From NCBI GenBank assembly GCA_029747015.1, contig JAKOGI010000569.1, positions 380,501 to 444,500 of the forward strand: a stretch of 64,000 bases of DNA, read 5' to 3'. Origin of the DNA: Carnegiea gigantea. Taxonomy: Eukaryota > Streptophyta > Magnoliopsida > Caryophyllales > Cactaceae. Numbering within the stretch: the first letter of the stretch is position 1; each line of letters opens with the position of its first letter. The position numbers and the translations under genes are program-made. The notes below the pieces were generated by a model. That model was not told the origin of the DNA. It did not search any database and saw only the letters and a program-made list of their open reading frames with translations. This document shows positions 44,791-56,684 of this stretch, piece by piece.

Positions 44791-45301
44791 GGATTTATCC
44801 TTAAATCCTTGTGGTCACTTGTATCATTTCCAAATATCATTTCCCAAGTAAGATAGATGCACCCTTTTGATCTAAACAATAATATAGTGCTAAGAATCCC
44901 ACCTTTTTTGAGCACATAGGTGTTTTTAAAGAAATTAGGGATCATTAAAATTTAAGATTCTTGCATATCAACCCCAATGCTCATGAGCTTATTAAAAACA
45001 CAAATGTACTGATTAATATCCAACTCACAATAGGATACCTCTTCATGCTTCAGTTTGTATTATTATGCTCTCATTTGTAAGAGGCATGATTGAGGAGGTA
45101 ATTAAGCTCTTCTCTGATCTTCCAAGGGTAGAATCTCCATTGCCTCAACTTGTTGGACTCAAACTTGGATCTTCATGGTCTCATCAATTTGTTCGTGAAG
45201 TTGAACCTCCATGGTTTTTTCAATGTGAGGATCTAGATTAGGAGCTTTATGAGAGCTCTTATCCATGGCCAAGTTTTCCTCATTCCTTGTTTCATCAAAA
45301 C

Positions 45302-45747
45302 CTAAAATAGGCTCATTATCTTCTTGAGCCAAAAATAGGATTTTCCTCGTGAAGCCTTAATCTTTTCTTTGATAACATTGGATGTTTCTTCCAAAAGCCC
45401 TTCTTCAAAGAGTAAATCTCGATAGAATCTCATGTCCATATATGATTTGAGCCATCTCCAAGTCTTGATTCTAAGTTGTCCTTTAAGACCTCTTTCCTTC
45501 CTAAGGGATCTAACCCAATAAAGGGTAACACCTTGTAGTCTTTGGGTGTCTCTCATAAAACTCTCTTCATCTGAACAACCTCTTGCACTAAGGTAAACCT
45601 TTAGGGCTTGAACCCATTCTAAGTAGTGGTTTAGGTCTAAACTACCTTCAAATAAGGTGGTTCTCTTATAACCTCTTTTACTTATGGCATTTGTCTTCAG
45701 AGCCTCCTTACTTCACCATGAAGATCAAGCATGGCTTTATCTTCCAT
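45302..45747 (-). pseudogene. Gag of the gag-only element, broken
   Basis: An ATG at 45747 (MEDKAMLDLHGEVRRL) lies about 120 bp after the primer site and soon meets a stop. Downstream, in another frame, LYFEGSLDLNHYLEWVQALK is the conserved start of Ty3/gypsy gag (retrotrans_gag type). The open frame at 45556-45302 continues with QRLQGVTLYWVRSLRKERGL then IKTWRWLKSYMDMRFYRDLL, covering the capsid core. No zinc knuckle, protease or RT follows. From 45300 to 44790 I see only non-coding or very decayed sequence. The protein would form particles using enzymes supplied by another element. Confidence 0.7.
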
Positions 45748-45865
45748 AGTATGGTGAAGCAAATAGTAAAAACGGTTTGGCGATTATGTTTGGCTATTTT
45801 TGGGGTTCTTTGGGGGGCTTAAGAGGTGATCATTAAATAGAAATCAACCAAAAGTAGGACCTTTT

Positions 45866-45878
45866 GGCTCTGATACCA
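45866..45878 (-). other. Primer-binding site (tRNA-Met), gag-only element
   Basis: TGGTATCAGAGCC on the minus strand, two bases after the 5' LTR end. Confidence 0.9.
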
Positions 45879-45880
45879 AT

Positions 45881-46914
45881 TAAAGCAGATGGGAAGGCCC
45901 TTAATTAATTAAACCTCAACAACCATCAATCAAAAAGACCTTGACCTAAGCTAGGCATTGAATAAAATAGGAAAAATAAGGACATTGTTATGGATTTCTC
46001 AATATGAGAGAAAAGCAAATAAAATGGATATAACTAAGATAAAGGCTCAAGCCACGATTTAGCCTAACAATCTGCCAATTAATTCTCTAAAGCAAAGTAC
46101 TAAGAATTAATATAAAGGACTAAATCAATCACCATCCAAATACATAAGTATTTGAAATAAAGAGAGTTTTCTCTGTGGAAGAGAAAACCATTCTAGCTTT
46201 CATTTATTAATTCTTAAATTAAGTCTATCACTAATTGGATACAAGGAGGCTAATTTAGAGCCACAAAATTGGTGTCCCTTCCCAACTTATAAAAATAATC
46301 CAATATAAATAAAGCACCTATGGGGTTGGTATGGACCAAAAGGATTTAACCATCCACTCTAGCCAATAATATCTTGACAAAAATTTAAGCATATTGATAT
46401 CAGAAGCTTCTAGGCTAGTGATGAGTTGTCCCAAATGCGAGGCTAAATTTTGCTACACTTATACTTGATTGGTTCCATCATCCCTATTCCATAGGGAGGA
46501 CTTTGGGGAATATATTCAAAAGGTAATTTGCTAGAGGTGTCCACTAACTTCCCACAAAATATTAACCCCTTAATCATCCATTTGCTGGCCCAATTAAGCT
46601 CTTAATCAAAACCATGGATATCCATACCTGCACCAACCCTTGCTAGGTTTAAGCTCCATAACTCGCTCAATTCTTGGAATTTGAAGGATATCTATAGCTT
46701 GTTAGAAAATAGGCATTTAGGCTATCCAACAACAGCTAAAACACTAATTTTAGAGCTTATTTGATCACCCAAAAAGCAGTTCTAATTTAACCTACAAAAC
46801 TAAAATTTCTAGATAACACCTATTAGAAGCTTTATTTGACATATTCTACCATTAACAAGTGAATTATGAACCTAATCAGCTTAGAAACACGATTTGGGCT
46901 CTTGCTTTATATCA
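45881..46914 (-). repeat. 5' LTR of the gag-only element
   Basis: 1034 bp, starting TGATATAAAGCAAGAGCCC on the minus strand at 46914. Its 3' end reads TTTA instead of TTCA, so the terminal CA has decayed. Confidence 0.85.
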
Positions 46915-47546
46915 CTAATGATTGATATGAATTATTCATTTCAGACATAGCTCATCTAATTTCTAGCATGAATTATTCAAATTCACCAACTATAATTTTC
47001 AGCACAATTGCATAATTTTATATTAGTCTACAAGGTCTAGCATATAAATGACATAGTAAAATTATTGAACTCAACATGAATAAACATAAGTAATAATCTG
47101 CATAAAAACATTATATTAAATAAAACTCAAATTATGTAATAAGAGACAAAAATAACCACAAAAGAAATCAATAAAACGCTACTATTAGTCAAGGTTCCAT
47201 CTAAAACCAAGATGAGCAATTTAGTCGATCACAGTTAGGGAAAACACCATCAAAGGTGTTTAAGTTATACTCCCGATTAGTGGTATTGTTTACTTCCTAT
47301 TTTCAAATTTTGACACTCGATACAAAAGTTATAGTATTAAGCACAAAGTCTCTAATTTTACTCATAAATGAGGTAACCAGAGAAGAGAAAAATAGCTAAC
47401 AAAGCTTATTTTCTTCTAAACTCTTTAACCCAAATAGTTTTATCTTACAAAAATTCTCTACTCTATAAGTGAAGAATAGAAGATAAAAGATAAGAGAATA
47501 GAGGAATGCTTAGATGAGTGGATATATCTATACCATTCCTTGGCCC

Positions 47547-47554
47547 TTTTTATA
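47547..47554 (-). promoter_or_regulatory. TATA box of the Athila-like LTR
   Basis: TATAAAAA on the minus strand (GCCTATAAAAAGGGCC), about 930 bp from the LTR start. Confidence 0.55.
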
Positions 47555-48075
47555 GGCATTCCTTAACTGCCTAATTTAATGCCCAATTTATTATCAAAAC
47601 CACTTCACCATTGACTAGGCATATTTTTCTTGAATGCTGCCTAGTCAAGCATGGGTCTTTATGGCATTGATCCAAGTTAAACATGGGAATTTGACTATAA
47701 AAAGAATAGCATGAGAAAGATTCAATAGTGTCCCACTGGACTACTGTAATTTCGGTGTGTAAATCATGTAGGCTACAAAGAAATCGTGGGCGCTGGGTTT
47801 TCGGGCCTGCATGAGCATGAGAAAAATGGTGCAGTTGGGCACACAACTACATTCTAGGGAATAGATCCATGTGAGACAATGGGTGCTCAGGTTAACGAGA
47901 CTGGGTTTTGACTACTAGGCTGTGAGGGAGCAAGGAACAAGCCTACACATGAGTGAAAATAAAAAGTGCATGACACATTGGCATCATTTTTAAATAGGGG
48001 GGATCATGTGCCAGCTTTGGTGGATCAAGCTCAAGGGAATAAGCCTGTGTGGAGTGTTGATGGGAGAGGAAGGGG

Positions 48076-48101
48076 GAGAGAGAGAGAGAGAGAGAGAGAG
48101 G
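48076..48101. repeat. GA microsatellite
   Basis: Thirteen uninterrupted GA units in the U3 part of the Athila-like LTR. Confidence 0.95.
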
Positions 48102-48479
48102 AAGCTATGAGTGATTTTACTGCAAGATGGGTCGTAAGAAACAAGTTAGAAAAAATGGGTCGTTGCTGTTTAAGGTCCACATGTGAGATCTGACATGATC
48201 AGAAATGGATAATGACTTCGCACTTAGACTAATATGGTAACAAAGGAATTGGATTGCATAGTTGGGCTTGTCACATGTGTGAGCTGTTCGGTTTACGCTA
48301 CGATATATAAATCGATCTTTGATGAAATCAAATCAAATTACTCTATTTGTATCCAAGTTTGAATATGTTTTCCTCACCTGAAAAATCATAAAATATGCAT
48401 TATTTACTTATAAAAATGTGTTTTAAAGACTTAGGCGGATAAAATAGCGGCACTTAAGTGTATAAAATATGACTTACCA

Positions 48480-49732
48480 ACTCGCTCACACCAAAACTTC
48501 ACTAGTCCTCGAGCAAAGAAATAACAATGCATATATTCATTCAACCCATTAAGTGAAACAAGATCACGAGAGAAAATCAAATAGCCCAAATTATGCACGA
48601 CCACTCTGAAATCATATAGATCAATTTACTACTAACCCACAACTCATTATCAAACATTTCCAATCTTAGCTAAGTCAATAGGCCATGATTAAAGCAAATA
48701 AAGCACACAATGTCTACCATGTAGCAAACCGTAAGCATAGACCTTTTCCTCCCATAACAAAGATCATAAAGTACCTTTAAATGAAGTTCCTAATTCCTAA
48801 GCAATTCATTACTCTACTTTTTTTTTTCATTTTTTTGTTTTGAATTTTTTTGAATTTAAATTGTTTCTATGTATTTCTTTTGGCTGAGTTAATAAATATA
48901 TGGATACATATAACACCCAAAGACAAACTTAGCACATATTTACACAATTAAAGATATGAACAAAGATAGAACTTGAACATGGGTATTGGCATCAAAACTT
49001 AATCTAATTTAATTTATTTTTTAATTAAAAAGTCAATCAGGAACTCAATACTGATTACACACTAATAATGATATTGAAAATGGGGTTACATTTCAAACTC
49101 AAAATCAATTAGATGGTGACATTAGCATAACAAAAATTTTGGCCATCAAATAGTTAAAGGTAGAAATAATCTCTTTTGAGCATTGATCACATGAATCACA
49201 TCCAAATACCAAGAATAGGACATGCACATTCACAACATCTAATCTCTTCCAAAAATCAAGCTCAACTAAAATTTCAATTTTTCCCTCAAAAATTTTCCAT
49301 GTGCCTTCCTTCGCCCTTGAACCTTACATGGTCCTCGATGTAGAAAATGATGAGAAAGAGAAAGATGGAGAAAAGAGTAATGTAACCTCCTAGCATGGGG
49401 AAAGCATCTGCACATGAGCCTAATAAGCTAACTCCAAAGGTACCTTCAAAACCATTACTAGCCATGGCCAAAATCAAGTGAAGTTCATTCTCTAAGACAT
49501 AAGCAGACTTTAAATAAAAGGAAAACAAAAACAAAAGACTCAAACTCACTTATTAAGATTGGGTTACTGCTTAATAAATATTAAATTTTATGTCTTCAGC
49601 CAGACAAGATTCCATCCACTAATCATAATATACTAGGTTTACTAGATTGATGGACTCAATCAAACTAGGCTCAATCTCAAGAAACACCACAGGTTTCAAA
49701 TGTTGACCAGTGATTGTAAGAACATGTCTATC
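48480..49732 (-). other. Athila-like 3' untranslated region
   Basis: Between integrase and LTR. Next to the LTR the minus strand has GCTCGAGGACTAGTGAAGTT, a known type of lead-in to the Ty3/gypsy polypurine tract, with the tract itself decayed to GGTGTGAGCGAG. A second sequence of that kind (ATCGAGGACCATGTAAGGTT) lies at about 49319-49341. A minus-strand frame at 49549-49286 (87 codons) has a hydrophobic stretch (YITLFSIFLFLIIFYIE) but no likeness I can name. Confidence 0.5.
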
Positions 49733-50660
49733 TTAGGGATCCAAAATCTGGACTACCCTAGGGGAAAACACTTGCTGAATAACAAATGAACCATCCCATC
49801 TAGATCTCAACCTGCCACAAAATAGCTTAAGCTTTGAGTTAAAAATCCATGCCTTTTGATTAGGTTTAAAAGATTTACGAGAAATCATTTTATCATAAAA
49901 AGCTTTGGTTTTTGCTTTATAAATGTTAGAACCTTCATAAGCTGCATTAAGTAATTCATTCAACTCATTAATTGAAGCATATAATTAGAACCTATTTGTT
50001 TCATATATAATAGCCCAAAAGCACGATGTTCTAAGTCAAGTAATAAGTGACGGGGCATCTCAAAAAGAAGTGGATAAGGAGATATCCTTATGGAAATCTT
50101 ATATGTAGGCCTAAAAGAGCATCATTCAATCTCAAAGACCAATCTTTTCTATCGAGTCGAACCATTTTCTCAAGTGTAGACTAGATATAACGATTAGATG
50201 CCTCAACTTGACCCCTAATCTCAGCGTGGTAACTATTGTATGAGTCAGTGAGTACTTCCAAAGTAAAGCCTTAAAAGACAAGTGACAAAAGTGACTACCT
50301 CCATCATTGATAAGAGCTCTAGAGGTCCCATATCCACAAAACCTATGCTCTTTCACAAATTTGACCATAACCTTGAGGTCATTGGTCTTACTAGCTAGCT
50401 CTTCCACCTACTTTAACACATAATCAACAACAACCAATATATAAACAAAGCCAAAAGATGGGGAAAGGGACCTATGAAATCAATGCCCAACTCATCAAAT
50501 ATCTCAACAATCATAATAGCGCAAAAGGGCATCTGACGAGATAGGGCACCCATATACTAACAACACTTATAAGTAGAACATAAACTGTGAGCATTATTAA
50601 ACAAAGCAGGCCAATAAAACCACTTCGTGAGACCTTATTGGTTGTCCAGCGACCTTTAAA
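49733..50660 (-). pseudogene. Athila-like integrase remnant
   Basis: Minus strand, right to left: the zinc region (WFYWPALFNNAHSLCSTYKC, about 50630-50560), core start FDELGIDFIGPFPSFGFVYI and VVVDYVLK, stop, VEELASKTND with the first catalytic Asp, then the frame at 50407-50132 with INDGGSHFCHLSFKALLWKY carrying the second. The block with the catalytic Glu is decayed. The C-terminal frame (49963-49733) reads KAFYDKMISRKSFKPNQKAW then RLRSRWDGSFVIQQVF, the conserved end of Athila/Tat integrases. It would insert element DNA, but stops split it into at least three frames. Confidence 0.8.
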
Positions 50661-52150
50661 ATGACTTCCACAAGTCTAAGAGTGATAAAAGGTCAAGATA
50701 TTATGAATTTTATGCTTGAGGAAACACCTCTGAACCATTTGGTTAGGGTAATGCTTAAAAAAGGTAAGGTTCTTCCCAATAGTTATGTCTTATATGTGAG
50801 AAGAACCTATATTTCTGTGGTTTGGACCAATAAAAAGGGATCTTTCCATTGTCAAGGTAATTGATGATATAAGAAAACTAATAGAGAGGGCCATATGAAA
50901 CAACAAATAGTTGCTCAATAGGAAAATGGTCAAAAAACACAACTATGTCATCAGTATACTCCGTGAAGATCCTAAACAAGTACTCTGCAACTGAGTTTTC
51001 ATAATCCTTCCTATATTTTATCTTAATATCAAAATCTTGGAGCAACAAAATTCATCTAACGAGTCTAGTTTTGCATTATTCATAGACAACAAATCTTACA
51101 ATGCAACATGGTCAAGAAACACACTTTTGAACACAAAAGTTATGAATAGAATTTATCATGTGCAAACACTACAGCTAGCAACTCTTTTTTAGTAGTGGAA
51201 TAACTCTTTTAAGCATCTGTTAGAGTTGTACTAGCATAGTAAGTGACATGAGATATTCTATTCATCTTTTGACCCAAAACAACAACAAAATCAGATGCAT
51301 CACGCATAGTCTTAATAATAAGAGAAAAAATAGAGGGCTGCATAATAGGGGTTGACACCAACAAAAGTCGAAGCTTTTCAAAAACCTTTACATAAGACGC
51401 ATCAAACATAAAAGGAATGTCCTTAGAAAGAGACTAATAGGTGTCTGAGATACTTTGCTAAAATCCTTAATAAATCTCCTATAGAAACCAGTATAACCAA
51501 GGAAAAATCTAACTTAGTTTATAGAAGTAGCAATAGACATATTAGATTTCAAATCAACCCTGTCATTATCAATCTTAATTCCCTTTTTAGACACTTTATG
51601 ACCCAAAACAATCCCTTCTTGGACATGAAATGACTCTTTTACTAATTTAAGATAAGATTCACTTCTTCTCATCAGAACAATGGACAAATTAGCAAGACCA
51701 TTATCAATAGTTGAATTAAAAACTGAGAAATTATCTATAAAACACCTTCATGAAATTATCAATATAGTCGCAAGATATGGTCATTATACATCTTTGAAAT
51801 GTGGAAGGCTCATTACACAATCTGAAGGCCATCCTTTAATAGGCAAATAATTCTGATGGGCATGTAAAAGTGGTTTTCCTTTTAGTCCTTAAGATAAACA
51901 AGTAATTGGTTGTAACAAAATATATATCCAGAAAACAATAGAAACTTTGTCCAGCTAATATTTTTAAAATTTGATCAATGTACAAGAGAGGAAAATGGTC
52001 ATTTCTGGTGACAGAATTCAACTTTTTGTAATCAATACACACCCTCCACCCTGTGGTCTTTCCAGTAGGAGCTAGTTTGCTTTTACTATTCTTAACCGCA
52101 GTTATGCTAGATTTCTTAAGGACCACTTATATAGGGCTGATCCACTGCCT
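50661..52150 (-). pseudogene. Athila-like reverse transcriptase and RNase H remnant
   Basis: RT start in the frame at 52126-51836: TAVKNSKSKLAPTGKTTGWR, VCIDYKKLNSVTRNDHFPL and QILKILAGQSFYCFLDIY, where the usual DGYSGYNQI has become DIYFVTTNY. Finger and palm blocks continue decayed to about 51600 (the active-site Tyr-x-Asp-Asp is not readable in one frame). RNase H is in the frame at 51409-51209 (FEKLRLLLVSTPIMQPSIF, MRDASDFVVVLGQKMNRISH, VTYYASTTL) and ends near 50870. 50661-50860 is the linker to integrase. No product is possible. Confidence 0.8.
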
Positions 52151-52679
52151 GTCTAAAATTAGGTAGATAATGCCTATATCTAAAAGCCTTGCTACCTCTT
52201 TCTGGACAACTTCTTTAATATGAGGGTTCCGTCTGCATTGCATTTGCCTAATAAATTTAGCACTGTCCTATATGTGAATTCTATGCATGTAAATACTTAG
52301 ACTAACCCCTATCAAATCAGCAACTAACCACCGAATAAACCATTATGTTCAGATAAGACACCATTAACTCTTTCTCTTTATTAAAACACAAAAGAGAAGA
52401 TATACTAATAGGTAGGAGAGGATCTAGAAACATATACTTAAGTGAGTCAAGGAGAGATCTTAACTCAAAAAAGGTAGAAAAGGCTCATAAGTGGATATTC
52501 AAGAGAAAGACTAGAGATAAGGAGTGGAGTCAAGAGTAGAGTTTATCTCATCCATCGTACTTCCTAAGTCAATCAAATAACCCCAAATTCCTATTGGAAA
52601 GACATGTTCCAAAGGAATCCTTACTCATTATAGCACAGGCATCTTCAATCATTTCATCAATCATATTAACAAAGAAGCA
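52151..52679 (-). other. Athila-like protease-RT linker, decayed
   Basis: Between the protease and RT blocks on the minus strand. It should hold the N-terminal part of RT, but I can read only scattered matches. Confidence 0.5.
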
Positions 52680-53340
52680 CTAAAATTCATCTTCAAATGC
52701 AGGTTGAGAAGAAGCCTTAAAAATATTAAGCCCAAACCTCATATTCACGACTGAGACATCCATTACTCTCAACCTACAATTAATAGTGGCATTAGCTATG
52801 GATAGGAGAAGACATCCTAAAATAATAGGGATCTTCTTAGAAGCATGACTAGGGTATGTGTCCAATACAATAAAGTCAGCAGAAAGGAATCCTTTATTAA
52901 TTTAAACAAGACATCATCTTTCCACCCCATAGGAGTTCTAACTAACTTATCAACAAGTTAAAGGGTACATTCATAACATTTCATTTTATCCTATCCTAAG
53001 TCTAAGTAAATAGAATATGGTATCAAATTAACAATATGATCCAAATCCAAAAGTACTCTTTCAATTTTGCAATCATCAATATAGCACTAAATAGTAGGAG
53101 TAACAGGATCCTTAAACTTAGGTGGAGCATTAAATTTCAAAATAAAGCTCAGTTGTTCACTTAGAAGAACCTTTTTTAGACTTTTCATCTTTAGATTTCC
53201 TTTTAAAATTATATATGTCTTTAAAAAAACTTAGCATAAGCGAGGATATGTTCAGTCGCTTTTAAAAGAGGAAGATTAATCTTAACTTGCTTAAATGTCT
53301 CTAGAATGTCATCTCTTTGCGTATGTTTCCTAGAAAGGAG
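52680..53340 (-). pseudogene. Athila-like protease remnant
   Basis: The frame at 52865-52680 has PIILGCLLLSIANATINCRL, matching the VPIILGRPFLATA(R/N)A block at the end of Athila proteases. Just before it, in a broken frame, SADFIVLDTYPSH matches FPADFIVLDM. Earlier blocks (LNISSLMLSFFKDIYNFKRK, about 53270-53200) match the linker seen before the catalytic region. The catalytic LGASIN block (usual D-L-G-A-S) could not be read. The enzyme would process the polyprotein. Confidence 0.65.
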
Positions 53341-53879
53341 GATGATTCCAAAGCTTACGGGTAAGGAAGCCTTGGCTTATGTACATCAAGGGGTTAAACA
53401 AAATAGGGGAAGGGATGAGTAATTTCATTTCTCAAGTTCAAAGTCACTCTCAATTGTCTTCAGTATATCCTCTTTATCATGGTCCTTTTTCTCACTCATT
53501 TCATTATACTTCTTTATCACTCCAAAGAAACATGACAACTTTTAGTTGTTCAAATTGTTGGCCTTTAGGGTTCTGTATGGGATAACTAGGAAGTTTTTCT
53601 TCTTCTCTTTTACCTACAACTATGGCTAGTTGGACAAGTTGTGTTTTAACTTAGCAATAGATTGTGAGTGTGAATCTACAGCATGTATTTTAGACTAAGT
53701 TCTTTGGATCTTAGAGTTAATAGTTTGCACAATAGAAGTCAAGGTAGTAAGAGTAGAAATTACCTTATTTAGGTTAAAGCTCCCCAACCGAGCTTGATGA
53801 GGAGCAAGCAGAGCATATCTAAGGTGTTAAAATCCCGGAGGGGTAGGTCTGCCGGACTGAACTTGACGATTCTCAACAT
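53341..53879 (-). other. Athila-like gag-protease linker, decayed
   Basis: No clear motif. The plus-strand frame at 53379-53585 is on the wrong strand and looks like chance. Confidence 0.4.
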
Positions 53880-54769
53880 TTTAAGACCTCTATAAAAAGT
53901 TAGGATGATTCTTCCAACCATGATTATAGGTATTAGAATAAGGACTATTGGTTGGTGAAAATCCTTGGGAATCATTTACTTGTTTAGTCACACAGTCAAA
54001 CTTACCAACACAAGGACAATCAATAGAAGCATGCACGGGACTAGCACAAATGTAACACACATCTTGTATAAAAGCGGCTTTAGACACTTTATTCATGCAC
54101 AACAGTTGATTAAATTTCTTAAATAAAGCATCAACTCCACTAAAAAGGTCAACCGAATGCTAAGCCTTATAAATCCCCCTTTTACTTTCCAATTATCTAG
54201 GCAAGTCAAAATGCAAAGAAGTAGCATGCGAATGGGAATTTTTGCTCAAATGTTCAAACAATTCCAAAGATTTTTCCAAAGTTTGATATAAAACGTTGCT
54301 CACAATAACTTTTTAAATCTTTCCCGACTTTCATTCAATTGTTCACTTTTATTTTGTGAGAAAGTTGCTATAGCACGTCTTAAAGTAGTCAATTTACCAA
54401 CAGAGTAAAACTTCTTCAAGAATTCCTTTTGTATTTGCTCCCAATTGGTAATGTTTATCATAGTAGCTAACCAATTATTAGCTTTATCTTTCAAAGAGAA
54501 AGGGAGAAGATGCAACAAAATCATCAGAGACATTATTTAAAAAGACAGTGGAATATATCTCTAAAAAGGCATCAACATGCTTAAAAGGGATCTCAAACTC
54601 TAGCTCATAAGATGACAACAGCATTCAAATGATAGATCAATCTCAAATGGTCCCATGATAGCAGGCATAAGTGTTCTTTTAGGTGAATTAAAAGTGAAGT
54701 ACTCCTTAGGTTGCTTAGGTGTTGGTTTTGTTCTTCAACCATCTATTTCTTAGTTTCATGTTTCTTAGC
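53880..54769 (-). pseudogene. Athila-like gag remnant, split by SIRE copy 2
   Basis: Minus strand: upstream traces FNSPKRTLMPAIMGPFEID at about 54700-54640, then the capsid frame at 54533-54300 with LHLLPFSLKDKANNWLATM, TNWEQIQKEFLKKFYSVGK and LRRAIATFSQNKSEQLNESR, the standard retrotrans_gag blocks. The frame at 54102-53890 has VCYICASPVHASIDCPCVG, a zinc knuckle close to CX2CX4HX4C, then NTYNHGWKNHPNF, a signature of Athila gag. The N-terminus continues on the far side of SIRE copy 2, beyond the window. Confidence 0.8.
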
Positions 54770-56361
54770 TGTTAAATTCGTGAGTATACAACCACAAGAG
54801 GGGGGTGAATTGTGGTGTCTGATTTTCGCGTTGTAAATAACAAACACCCTCACAGAGGTTATTCTCAGATGACAAATACCCTAGTGACTTGTTTGCAGGG
54901 GGTGTTCTCAAATATTGCAAATGCGAAAATCACCAAGATAAATGCGGAAAATAAAGCACACACACAATTTTTACGTGGAAAACACCTCTAGCCCAACTGA
55001 GGTGTGAAAAACCACGACCTACCTCGTGTAGGATTTAACCACTTTCACTAACGGGCTTCACACGTTACAAATGTAACACACCTTGTTACAACTTGCAACC
55101 ACGTAACCTTCTTCTCTAAGAAGGGTTACACCACGTCCAAATCTCACCAGATTGGACACGTTCAAAGTCCACACGACTGAGGACCACTCACTCACTTTTC
55201 TGATCCAAGATCAGGGTTACAAAACACCTTACGGGGGTGCTTCTGATTTAAGCAGATGTAAGGTACAATGAGGTCCTAGTATGCCAATATCTTGAAAGCT
55301 CAGTTTAAACACAACTTGTCTCGGTTTTTCTTTTCTCAAGCGTAACTCGAAAAATTCTTCTCACTAGAAAAACCACTTTTGAAATTTTCCCTTTTTTACG
55401 TATGTTGTGTATGTTTCTCGTCTTTTCTCCTCTATGCAAATGGGAGTGAAATGCTGAGATTTTAAACACAAAATCCAACGGTCAAAAACAAGGAGAGGTG
55501 AAAGAATCAGCTAAGTATGGAAAACGATTTTCAAGCAAGAAATACTCCCCAACGGCTAGTGATAAATTTTTCCCAAAATATAAGGGATTTGTTACTTAAG
55601 AGATAACCCTTATATTCCCATAGCCGTGAAGAAGATTCAAATGAGAACCAGAAATCTTCAGCTTTTTAAATTTTATCATATCCGAAAATATAGGCAAAGG
55701 GAATCTTTTAGTTTTGGCAATTCTCCCAAAACCTATTTTCGCAAATCTCCCATAATATTTTCAAGAAATATCCTTTCCAGAAAAATAGCAATCTTGGAAT
55801 TTAAAGAAAGTATTTTGGAGATCTTGGCCAACCGAAATGAATTTTCAAAGATAACCAGGTATGGCCACTTCAGTTCAGAAACACCCTAGGCACCCTGTTT
55901 GCAGGGTTGTTCGCAACTGGTGTTCTGAAGCACTTAGCGCAAATACCGATTCAAGAGGTGTTTAAAATGACGTTTTCAATATTGGCATATTAACAAGAGT
56001 CTAAATAAATAAAACCTATATACCCAAGACTTCTTATTTTGAACCAGTCATCTTGTCCAAGATTTGTAGAGCTGCTGTGAACACCAAGGCCACCTTGTTT
56101 GCTGGGGTTGTTCTTTGCATTGCTAGAGTTCAGGAACATGCCTTACAATCAACTGTCGAGATGGTGTTCTTGACTTAATATAGAATCACCAAGTAAAACC
56201 TGTTTTGAAGACTTGTTCTCACATGTAGCAAACCAGTTAATACAATAAAGATCACAAACACCAGTTAGGCCTGTTTGGAGATCGTGTTTGGAGCAACATT
56301 ACTTGGACAAATTTTTACACTTGGATTTGTCATCATCAAAACTAAATATAATAACTCAACA
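54770..56361 (-). repeat. 3' LTR of SIRE copy 2
   Basis: 1592 bp. Minus strand from TGTTGAGTTATTATATT at 56361 to GAATTTAACA at 54770. The tail TTCACCCCCCTCTTGTGGTT is shared with copy 1. A TATA-like ATATAAGG is at 55608-55615. Confidence 0.88.
55608..55615 (-). promoter_or_regulatory. TATA-like box of SIRE copy 2 LTR
   Basis: ATATAAGG on the minus strand (GGAATATAAGGGTTATC), the counterpart of TATATAAGG in copy 1. Confidence 0.5.
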
Positions 56362-56375
56362 AATTCTCCCTTTTT
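56362..56375 (-). other. LTR-adjacent polypurine tract, SIRE copy 2
   Basis: AAAAAGGGAGAATT on the minus strand just before the LTR start. It lies in the loop of a hairpin with arms at 56319-56339 and 56374-56393. Confidence 0.85.
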
Positions 56376-56514
56376 GATGATGACAAACCAAGTGACCATA
56401 TTGACAAATATTAAAAACAAATTTGAGAACCATGTATGCTGATTGATTTGGTTATCCACTAAGGTCCGAGTGTTCCAAATTGAAAGAGGGTCAATATTTG
56501 TCAAGTAATGGTTC

Positions 56515-56530
56515 GTCTTCCCCCTTTTGG
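56515..56530 (-). other. Upstream polypurine tract, SIRE copy 2
   Basis: CCAAAAGGGGGAAGAC on the minus strand after TAATGATG, 169 bp before the LTR, as in copy 1. Confidence 0.6.
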
Positions 56531-56684
56531 CATCATTAAAAAGCAAGAACAGCATTGAAAGAAAAAAGTAACGGGTGGTTGCAAAACAGTTACGACAAGT
56601 AAGCACGCAGAGAACAATGCCAAGTGCAATGCCAAAGAAAAACAACAAGGGGAGGAGAGGAGAGCGAGAGAACAATCTATACAA

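Larger units (their letters stand above)
43750..46914 (-). mobile_element. Gag-only non-autonomous LTR element
   Basis: A compact 3165-bp element with two LTRs (43750-44772 and 45881-46914), tRNA-Met primer site, a single gag-like gene and a polypurine tract, but no pol. Flanking CTACT (43745-43749) and CTAAT (46915-46919) are a target duplication with one mismatch. LTRs start TGATA on the minus strand and have diverged visibly. The structure matches the terminal-repeat-with-gag group of plant elements, which must borrow enzymes from an autonomous relative. It landed in the 3' LTR of the Athila-like element in the same orientation. Confidence 0.85.
46920..48479 (-). repeat. Athila-like 3' LTR, 5' portion
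   Basis: Starts TGGTAAGTCATATTTTATAC on the minus strand at 48479, just after a degraded polypurine region. Contains a TATA box at 47547-47554 and a GA microsatellite at 48076-48101. An open frame around the microsatellite (47966-48193) looks like chance. Confidence 0.65.
43400..54769 (-). mobile_element. Athila-like Ty3/gypsy element (3' part)
   Basis: A minus-strand element with gag, protease, RT, RNase H, integrase, a 3' untranslated part and a 3' LTR, in that order from right to left. Gag starts beyond SIRE copy 2, which split it at 54770, so the 5' end lies outside the window. The 3' LTR is itself split by a gag-only element (43750-46914). Assignment to the Athila lineage rests on RT and protease motifs (GWRVCIDYKKLNSVTRNDHF, PIILGCLLLSIANATINC). 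All genes are broken. Confidence 0.8.

Noticed and set aside
47966..48193. 75-codon frame with an Arg-Glu repeat
   Set aside because: The repeat is the GA microsatellite read in frame, on the strand opposite to the element.
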